Source of the DNA: Marinilactibacillus sp. Marseille-P9653
GTDB lineage: Bacteria > Bacillota > Bacilli > Lactobacillales > Carnobacteriaceae_A
Assembly: GCF_916618885.1 (NCBI RefSeq)
Contig: NZ_CAKAKH010000001.1
Location: 1,537,005-1,601,004, forward strand
Direction of reading: 5' to 3'
Length of the DNA: 64,000 bases
Below, one piece after another: positions 58,381 to 64,000 of this stretch (the first letter of the stretch is position 1; every line of letters begins with the position of its first letter). The translations under genes and the position numbers were made by a program. The notes under the pieces are model-generated. The model did no database searches and was not told the origin of the DNA. It saw only the letters and a list, made by a program, of their open reading frames with translations.

Positions 58381-60591
58381 TCAGGATGTGATTCTCTTAA
58401 CAGAATAGACATCGGGAATGGATTTCACTTTATCAACAATTTTTTCAAGTTCTGCCAAGTTTTGAATGCCTATCGTCACACGAATAATCGCCATTTTATT
58501 GTTATCAATTCTTCCATTTACATTGTTCAGTTTTCCAGTTTGAGAATTGATGACTTGTAGCACTTCATTCAGTAACCCGGAACGGTCATAGCCTTGTACT
58601 TGTAATTCTGCATTATAAGACTTTTCAGTTCCTGTAGATTCCCATTCAACATCAATTAAACGTTGATCAGCATCTTCTGAAGCATGGACATTTGGACAAT
58701 CTACTCGGTGAATAGAAACACCACGCCCCCTTGTGATATAGCCGACTATATCATCACCAGGTACAGGGTTACAACATTTACTTAAACGAACAAGCAAGTT
58801 GTCTGCACCTTGGATCATTACGCCGCCTTCATGCCTGATTTTCATTTTTTCCGGTTCTTTTTTCTGTTTCATTTCTATTGGATTGTTTTCATCCAATTGC
58901 AGTGCTTTTTCTTCACGTTCTTTTCTTAACTTATCTGTTAAACGATTCGCGACGGTAACCACTTTTAATTCTCCAAAACCGATAGACGCGAAAAAATCAT
59001 CGTTGTGCTGATAATTAAAACGCTCCGCAACTTTTTTGATTGCGTATTTTTTCATCACTTCTTTTGGATTGAATCCCATGTCAAGAATCTGTTTTTCAAG
59101 AATATCTTTACCGCGTTCAACATTCTGTTCTTTTTCCTGCGTTTTGAAAAAGCGTTTGATTTTATTTTTGGCTTTAGAAGTATTGACGTAATTTAACCAG
59201 TCTCTACTTGGACCGAATGAATTCGGAGACGTCAACATTTCTACAATATCCCCGTTTTTTAATTTATAATTTAACGGAACGATTTTGCCGTTTACTTTAG
59301 CCCCCATGGACTTGCTTCCAACTTCTGTATGCACATGGAAGGCAAAATCTAGTGTACTGGAGCCTGACGGTAGTTCCATAACGTCGCCTTTAGGACTGAA
59401 TACATACACTTTATCTTTAAAGATGTCTTGTTTGATGGAGTCCATGAAATCACTAGCATCATTTGATTCACTTTGAAGCTCTAAAATATCTCTGAACCAA
59501 GAAATATGCTGAGACATGTCATCATTATCGATTTTCTCTGTAATGCCTTCTTTATAAGCCCAGTGAGCTGCCACACCATACTCAGCAATCTCGTGCATTT
59601 TAACTGTTCTGATTTGAACTTCCAAAGGCGTTGCATTTGGACCTAGTACAGTCGTGTGTAAAGACTGGTACATATTTGCTTTTGGCATCGCAATATAATC
59701 TTTGAAACGACCTGGCATGGGTTTCCATCTGGTATGAATCGCACCCAAAACTCCATAACAGTCCTTAATAGAATCAACAATGACTCTGATTGCTAAAAGA
59801 TCATAAATTTCATTGAACTGTTTTTTCTGATGTTTCATTTTTTTATAGATAGAATAGATATGCTTCGGTCGTCCAGTGATATTCGCTTTAATGCCTAATT
59901 CTTCAACGGATTCAACGATCGCACTTTTTGAATCCTCGATGTAGCGTTCTCTATCTTCTCTTCTTGAATTCATTAAATGAACGATGCGGTAATATTGTTG
60001 AGGATTCATGTATCTTAATGAAGTATCTTCCAGTTCCCATTTAATACGGCTGATACCTAAGCGATCTGCTAATGGTGCATAAATTTCAAGTGTTTCTTTA
60101 GCAATATCTCTTTGTTTTTCGGGACGGTGATGTTTGAGTGTACGCATGTTATGAACGCGGTCCGCCAGTTTTACTAATATAACTCTGACGTCCTGAGCCA
60201 TAGCTAATAGCATTTTTCGGTGATTTTCAGCTTGGTGTTCTTGTTTGGATTTGAATTTGATTTTCCCTAACTTTGTTACACCATCTACTAAATCTGCTAC
60301 TTCAGGTGTAAAGATATTAGAAATATCTGCATAGGTATAATCTGTGTCTTCGATTACATCATGAAGAAAACCAGTAGCAACGGTTACGGGATCCATTTTC
60401 AGATCTGCAAGGATTCCAGCTACTTGGACAGGATGCATGATGTAAGCTTCTCCTGACTTGCGAATCTGACCTCTATGCGCCTCTTCTGCCAAGTCATATG
60501 CCTGTTTAACAAACGTTACGTGCTTGCTGTTCATATACGTTAAACAAAGCGCTATAACTTCTTGAGGAGTATAGTCTTTTTTTTGTGACAT
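58381..60591 (-). CDS. rel: Bifunctional (p)ppGpp synthetase/hydrolase Rel
   Basis: Rel controls the stringent response by making and breaking (p)ppGpp on starved ribosomes. The 736-aa protein has an HD hydrolase domain (YIMHPVQVAGILADL, FLHDVIEDTDYTY near 75, ADRVHNMRTL), the synthetase domain with RFKDYIAMPKANMYQSLHT near 300, a TGS domain (about 390-450), a zinc-finger-like CCNPVPGDDIVGY region near 625 and a C-terminal ACT domain. Both catalytic halves look intact. AAGGTAGG precedes the ATG. Confidence 0.97.
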   Translation of the reverse strand: MSQKKDYTPQEVIALCLTYMNSKHVTFVKQAYDLAEEAHRGQIRKSGEAYIMHPVQVAGILADLKMDPVTVATGFLHDVIEDTDYTYADISNIFTPEVADLVDGVTKLGKIKFKSKQEHQAENHRKMLLAMAQDVRVILVKLADRVHNMRTLKHHRPEKQRDIAKETLEIYAPLADRLGISRIKWELEDTSLRYMNPQQYYRIVHLMNSRREDRERYIEDSKSAIVESVEELGIKANITGRPKHIYSIYKKMKHQKKQFNEIYDLLAIRVIVDSIKDCYGVLGAIHTRWKPMPGRFKDYIAMPKANMYQSLHTTVLGPNATPLEVQIRTVKMHEIAEYGVAAHWAYKEGITEKIDNDDMSQHISWFRDILELQSESNDASDFMDSIKQDIFKDKVYVFSPKGDVMELPSGSSTLDFAFHVHTEVGSKSMGAKVNGKIVPLNYKLKNGDIVEMLTSPNSFGPSRDWLNYVNTSKAKNKIKRFFKTQEKEQNVERGKDILEKQILDMGFNPKEVMKKYAIKKVAERFNYQHNDDFFASIGFGELKVVTVANRLTDKLRKEREEKALQLDENNPIEMKQKKEPEKMKIRHEGGVMIQGADNLLVRLSKCCNPVPGDDIVGYITRGRGVSIHRVDCPNVHASEDADQRLIDVEWESTGTEKSYNAELQVQGYDRSGLLNEVLQVINSQTGKLNNVNGRIDNNKMAIIRVTIGIQNLAELEKIVDKVKSIPDVYSVKRITS

Positions 60592-60674
60592 AAATCCTAC
60601 CTTCTTTTCTCATGATTTCATTTTTAAATAGTTTATGAATAAATTAGTGTTGAACTTTACTGTATTGATAATAA

Positions 60675-60700
60675 AACCAGCACTTTTTACAGTGCTGGTT
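60675..60700 (-). terminator. Terminator after deoC
   Basis: Ten-base arms AACCAGCACT and AGTGCTGGTT with a short loop are followed on the minus strand by TTTTATTATC, about 64 bases after the deoC stop codon. Confidence 0.8.
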
Positions 60701-60763
60701 CTAAGGTATATTATATCGTTTTTAAGCTGTACTTTCAACCAGTCAAGAACACACTGCTGTAGA

Positions 60764-61432
60764 TTAGTAAGTTTCAGAACCTTCTACGCCTTCGACTAAG
60801 GCGATACCATTTGATGTTCCGATTCTAGTCGCTCCAGCTTCGATCATTGCTTTAGCATCTTCTAAAGTACGAACGCCTCCAGAAGCTTTCACGCCCATTT
60901 CAGGACCAACAGATAAACGCATCAATTTAATATCCTCGACTGTCGCGCCTCCTGTTGAAAAGCCAGTTGACGTTTTAACAAAATCAGCACCTGCGCGCTT
61001 AGCGATTTCACAAGCTCTGATTTTTTCATTACGTTCAAGCAAAGATGTTTCAATAATCACTTTAACGATGGCTTTATGACCAGCAGCTTTAACAACTGCT
61101 TTAATATCGTCATGTACGAATCCAAAATCTTCGCTCTTCATTGCACCAATATTGATAACCATGTCGACTTCATTCGCTCCGTCAGCAATGGCTTGTTTCG
61201 TTTCAGCTACTTTAATTTCTGTAGTGTTTGCCCCTAATGGAAATCCGATAACGGTACAAGTTTGTACATCTGTACCTTTAAGTAAATCAGAAACATAAGA
61301 TACCCATGTCGGGTTGACACATACTGCTTTGAAATCATATTTCTTTGCATCTAAACAGGCTTGTTGAATAATAAGGTCTGTTGCTTCTGGTTTAAGTACG
61401 GTGTGATCGATATAGCTTTTTAAGTTTTCCAT
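60764..61432 (-). CDS. deoC: Deoxyribose-phosphate aldolase
   Basis: DeoC splits deoxyribose 5-phosphate into glyceraldehyde 3-phosphate and acetaldehyde. The 222-aa TIM barrel begins [13 protein letters not shown], contains [12 protein letters not shown], the Schiff-base Lys in [12 protein letters not shown], the second Lys in [14 protein letters not shown], and [10 protein letters not shown]. It is the usual size. It belongs to nucleoside salvage with deoD at 5.9 kb, though they are far apart here. AGGA precedes the ATG. Confidence 0.96.
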   Translation of the reverse strand: MENLKSYIDHTVLKPEATDLIIQQACLDAKKYDFKAVCVNPTWVSYVSDLLKGTDVQTCTVIGFPLGANTTEIKVAETKQAIADGANEVDMVINIGAMKSEDFGFVHDDIKAVVKAAGHKAIVKVIIETSLLERNEKIRACEIAKRAGADFVKTSTGFSTGGATVEDIKLMRLSVGPEMGVKASGGVRTLEDAKAMIEAGATRIGTSNGIALVEGVEGSETY

Positions 61433-61476
61433 TGATAAATTCCTGCTTTCTAAGTGAGTGATTTAAAATAATATGG

Positions 61477-62427
61477 TTAATCTTCTTCAGGTTTGATGGC
61501 TAAAATGGCTATCCAATCACCCATCTGATTGATTTGCTGAATTTCAAATCCATTTGCAACTAGACTTTCGAGCACTTGTTCTTTTTTATCTAAAATAATT
61601 CCTGAAGACAAGAATTGCCCACCGGGTTTAAGATTCTTGAAAGCATCCGGAATCAATTTCAAAATAATTTCTGCAAGGATGTTGGCAACGATAATATCTG
61701 CCTGTACATCGATTCCTTTTAACAAGTCATTAGGTTTGATGGAAATATCAGCGTCTAATTGGTTTAGTTTGACATTATCTAAAGCAGATTTAACAGCTAC
61801 GTCATCCAAATCATATGCTTGTATAGAAGCTACTCCAAGCAGTGCGCTAGCAATCGTCAAGACCCCTGATCCAGTTCCAACATCAAGGATATGTTCTCCA
61901 CCGCGCACGATGGATTCTAGAGACTGTAAACATAGTTGTGTTGTTGGGTGCGTTCCGGTCCCAAAAGCCAGTCCTGGATCTAGTGTAATAATTTTTTCGT
62001 CTTCATGTTTTTTCGTATACTCTTCCCACTGAGGGACGATTGTCATATACCTTGTGATCGAAACAGGATGATAGTGCTTTTTCCAGGCATTAGCCCATTC
62101 TTCTTCTACGACATCCACAGTTTCCACTTGAAATTCCTTGATGTCTAAATCATAGTTTTTCAACTCTTCGATTCTTTTGATCAACCGTTCTTTCGTTTCT
62201 TCAGAAGCATCTTTGCCGTAAAAATATCCTTTAATTAAAACACCATCTTCAGGAAAGTCATCTTCATTTAATTCCCAAAGTGAATCCGTAACGTATTCAG
62301 GATGAACTAGAAAGTCTTGCCGATCAGCAACCGATACACCAGCTGATCCTAGCTCAACTAAGATATTAGAGACAGCTTCAGAGGCCTCACCATTGATAAA
62401 AACTTTATATTCTTTCCACTCCACCAT
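61477..62427 (-). CDS. prmA: Ribosomal protein L11 methyltransferase
   Basis: PrmA methylates ribosomal protein L11. The 316-aa protein has an N-terminal substrate-recognition domain (about 1-110) and a SAM-dependent domain with LDPGLAFGTGTHPTTQLCLQ, ILDVGTGSGVLTIASALLG near 180 and DIIVANILAEIIL. I start at 62427, where AAAAGG lies nine bases upstream, while the first ATG at 62436 sits against that site. It overlaps the DUF3013 gene by 23 bases. Confidence 0.95.
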   Translation of the reverse strand: MVEWKEYKVFINGEASEAVSNILVELGSAGVSVADRQDFLVHPEYVTDSLWELNEDDFPEDGVLIKGYFYGKDASEETKERLIKRIEELKNYDLDIKEFQVETVDVVEEEWANAWKKHYHPVSITRYMTIVPQWEEYTKKHEDEKIITLDPGLAFGTGTHPTTQLCLQSLESIVRGGEHILDVGTGSGVLTIASALLGVASIQAYDLDDVAVKSALDNVKLNQLDADISIKPNDLLKGIDVQADIIVANILAEIILKLIPDAFKNLKPGGQFLSSGIILDKKEQVLESLVANGFEIQQINQMGDWIAILAIKPEED

Positions 62428-62956
62428 TCGCTTCATCCTTTTTGATTTGATCTATAAATGATTCTTCTTCGTCCAGTTTCATCTGGATTTTTTCTTCATC
62501 ATAGCGATCAAGTGATTTAAGTGTTTGAACAGCACCTTCAAGATCTCGGTCACTCCAAACCAGCCTAAACTCTCCAGATACGTTATCCAAAGCAAATTTT
62601 TCAAGTTCAGTTATTCCTGCTTCAGCTACGATATTTAATTGCTTAATACAAGCATCCACGTATCCTTTTTCGATTCCAGTATGACTATTCATGATAACCG
62701 CTTCTAAATAGTTTTGCGGCTTAATGTGTGCGTATGCTGGATCGTAAAAGCAGATAACGTCTTCAAATTGAATCGACCCTGGCATGTTGGAACGACCAGT
62801 CACATCTTGAACCTGTAAAGACTCATCGACCTTAACGTTGAATGTAATATATACTTCAATCAATCTTTTCTTTGTATTTTTTACAACTTTCCATTGAAAT
62901 ACCGGATAAATTGATTTTAGTTCATCGTCTATATAAGTTGCGAGATCTGATTTCAA
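62405..62956 (-). CDS. DUF3013 family protein
   Basis: This 183-aa protein of unknown role matches the DUF3013 family found beside prmA in Lactobacillales. It starts MKSDLATYIDDELKSIYPVF and contains FEDVICFYDPAYAHIKPQNYL, a likely core motif. It has no membrane segments and an acidic C-terminus. The start is a TTG preceded by AGGAGGG. The overlap with prmA implies coupled translation. Confidence 0.85.
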   Translation of the reverse strand: MKSDLATYIDDELKSIYPVFQWKVVKNTKKRLIEVYITFNVKVDESLQVQDVTGRSNMPGSIQFEDVICFYDPAYAHIKPQNYLEAVIMNSHTGIEKGYVDACIKQLNIVAEAGITELEKFALDNVSGEFRLVWSDRDLEGAVQTLKSLDRYDEEKIQMKLDEEESFIDQIKKDEANGGVERI

Positions 62957-62985
62957 TTTGTACCCTCCTATAGTTATGCGTCAGT

Positions 62986-63612
62986 TTATTTTAACACAGT
63001 CTTCCATCCATTATCTACGGAAACCTTTCCGCGCTTTCTTGAAACGTATGGATTACCGACAACTGTGTATCTCAAAGGCGCTTGTGTCCATATTCCTTTG
63101 TTGGGAATACCAATTCTAGGAGAAGCTTCGATGACTTGAGGAATCTTCTTCATCGATTCATCTATATAGAGTGGTTTTTCCTTTATAGTAGTTCCGTTAT
63201 CAGCCATGTTGATTCCCATAGCTTTTGTCATTTTCCCAGGACCATTTGTTAATTCAACCCCTTGTTTCTGACGGTTCATCAACATCAAATCTTCACCCTC
63301 AAATGGTTCAATTGCACGTATAAGTACCGCATGAGGAATTCCTTCAGGTTGAGTCACAATATTGAGCATATGATGTGTATGCATGCTATAAATATAAACG
63401 GTACCCGCTGTTTCATACATGGACGCAACTCTTGGTGTCTTTTTCCCATAAAACGTATGTGCCGCTTCATCTTCTACACCTAGATAAGCCTCTGTCTCTA
63501 CAATCCACCCAGATACTTTTCCTACTTCGGTTTCTTTAATAACTAAGCAGCCAAGTAACTGTTTTGCGATTTCTTCTGTACTTTTATTTTGATCGATTTC
63601 ATTTAAATTCAA
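62986..63612 (-). CDS. 3-methyladenine DNA glycosylase (MPG/AAG family)
   Basis: This base excision repair enzyme removes alkylated purines. The 208-aa protein shows the AAG family motifs IVETEAYLGVEDEAAHTFYGKKTPR with the catalytic Glu near residue 42, GTVYIYSMHTHHMLNIVT with the intercalating Tyr region, AVLIRAIEP and LTNGPGKMTKAMGI. The start is TTG with GAGGG seven bases upstream. It leads the mpg-DUF3013-prmA run. Confidence 0.94.
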   Translation of the reverse strand: MNLNEIDQNKSTEEIAKQLLGCLVIKETEVGKVSGWIVETEAYLGVEDEAAHTFYGKKTPRVASMYETAGTVYIYSMHTHHMLNIVTQPEGIPHAVLIRAIEPFEGEDLMLMNRQKQGVELTNGPGKMTKAMGINMADNGTTIKEKPLYIDESMKKIPQVIEASPRIGIPNKGIWTQAPLRYTVVGNPYVSRKRGKVSVDNGWKTVLK

Positions 63613-63652
63613 ACTATTAACCCTCGCCTTACAGATTTTATAGATAAAGAAA

Positions 63653-63677
63653 AAGCACGCTGATAATCAACATGCTT
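63653..63677 (-). terminator. Terminator after the second CNNM/CBS gene
   Basis: On the minus strand AAGCATGTTGA pairs with TCAGCGTGCTT through Watson-Crick and GU pairs, with a three-base loop, followed by TTTTTC. Confidence 0.75.
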
Positions 63678-63685
63678 CCACTATT

Positions 63686-64000
63686 TTACTCAGAATCAGG
63701 ATCCATACTCTTGTAGTCCACCTGAATTTCAAGCACTCTTCTATTTTTCACTTCAAGAACGGTTACTTCCATATTTTTATAGGTGAACTGGTCACCTTCA
63801 AATGGAACCCGGTTCAATTCTTCAATGACAAATCCACTAACGGTATTGGAAATAAATTCATCAGAATCATCTAACCTGAACAAATCAAACAATTTGTCTA
63901 ATTTGGCCGTTCCTTTAATTTTATAAGATTCACCTTCAACAACTTCAAAGATTTCTTGTTCAATGACATCTGATTCATCCCAAATTTCACCTACAAGTTC
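63686..64000 (-). CDS. CNNM/CBS hemolysin-like protein, C-terminal fragment (cut by window edge)
   Basis: The last 104 codons of a second CorC/HlyC-type protein run off the window. The visible part begins ELVGEIWDESD, the end of the CBS pair, and continues through a full CorC_HlyC domain: FEVVEGESYKIKGTAKLDKL, TVSGFVIEELNRVP and TYKNMEVTVLEVKNRRVLEI. It is distinct in sequence from the copy at 15.3 kb. Confidence 0.9.
   Translation of the reverse strand, partial: ELVGEIWDESDVIEQEIFEVVEGESYKIKGTAKLDKLFDLFRLDDSDEFISNTVSGFVIEELNRVPFEGDQFTYKNMEVTVLEVKNRRVLEIQVDYKSMDPDSE

Noticed and set aside
1-64000. CRISPR array
   Set aside because: No regularly spaced direct repeats and no cas-like genes were seen.

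Overview
The window comes from a low-GC Gram-positive chromosome. Gene content and neighbourhoods point to Lactobacillales: EbsA beside an RNase HI family gene, DUF3013 beside prmA, YozE beside msrA, the gpsB-rnpB-rlmL order, recU-pbp1A, a hisS-aspS operon behind a T-box, and a MutY without its iron-sulphur cysteines. Acidic proteins and this gene set would fit a Carnobacteriaceae member, but that placement is inference. Most genes are on the minus strand.

1-27.8 kb is core genome: topA (cut by the window edge), dprA, rnhB, rbgA, two signal peptidases, a carboxyl-terminal protease, deoD, yozE, msrA, ypmS, ypmR, hemolysin III, folA-GNAT-thyA, an ABC-F ATPase, a cold-shock gene, ebsA, an RNase HI family gene, a CNNM/CBS protein, a DUF368 (PopT-type) lipid carrier transporter, speG, an IS256-family element with an intact 8-bp target duplication, rlmL, RNase P RNA, gpsB, ypsA, recU and the class A PBP.

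27.9-38.5 kb is accessory. It holds an AT-rich redox/hydrolase cluster (old-yellow-enzyme, two paralogous alpha/beta hydrolases, an MDR oxidoreductase, a divergent TetR with a palindromic operator), an IS66-family element without target duplication next to a gene remnant, and a small OB-fold-like gene under a strong promoter built into a 47-bp inverted repeat. A group IIC intron follows, sitting at the stop codon of that gene and just behind the terminator of a five-tRNA operon. Its reverse transcriptase is dead: the catalytic YADD motif has been deleted and there is also a nonsense codon. A second pair of tRNAs (Asn, Ser) follows.

38.6-64 kb returns to core functions: a GH13 glucosidase, a lipid kinase, perR, an aromatic acid exporter-type protein, an SGNH-like secreted protein, Ntdp, mutY-recX, a stress-type trio (small hydrophilic protein, SDR, YflT-like acidic protein), an AraC regulator, nfo, T-box-hisS-aspS, a cell-wall amidase, a Na+/H+ antiporter, rel-dtd, deoC, a translation/repair run (mpg, DUF3013, prmA) and the C-terminal end of a second CNNM/CBS protein.

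No CRISPR array, defence island, prophage or biosynthetic cluster was seen. The best leads are: two genes whose homology and ribosome-binding sites both point to ATC as start codon; the intron insertion site and its deleted RT active site; an overlapping Asp/His specifier (GACAC) in the hisS-aspS T-box; several long palindromic operators; an overlooked 45-aa gene; and two enzymes missing expected residues (SDR Lys to Asn, MutY cluster cysteines).
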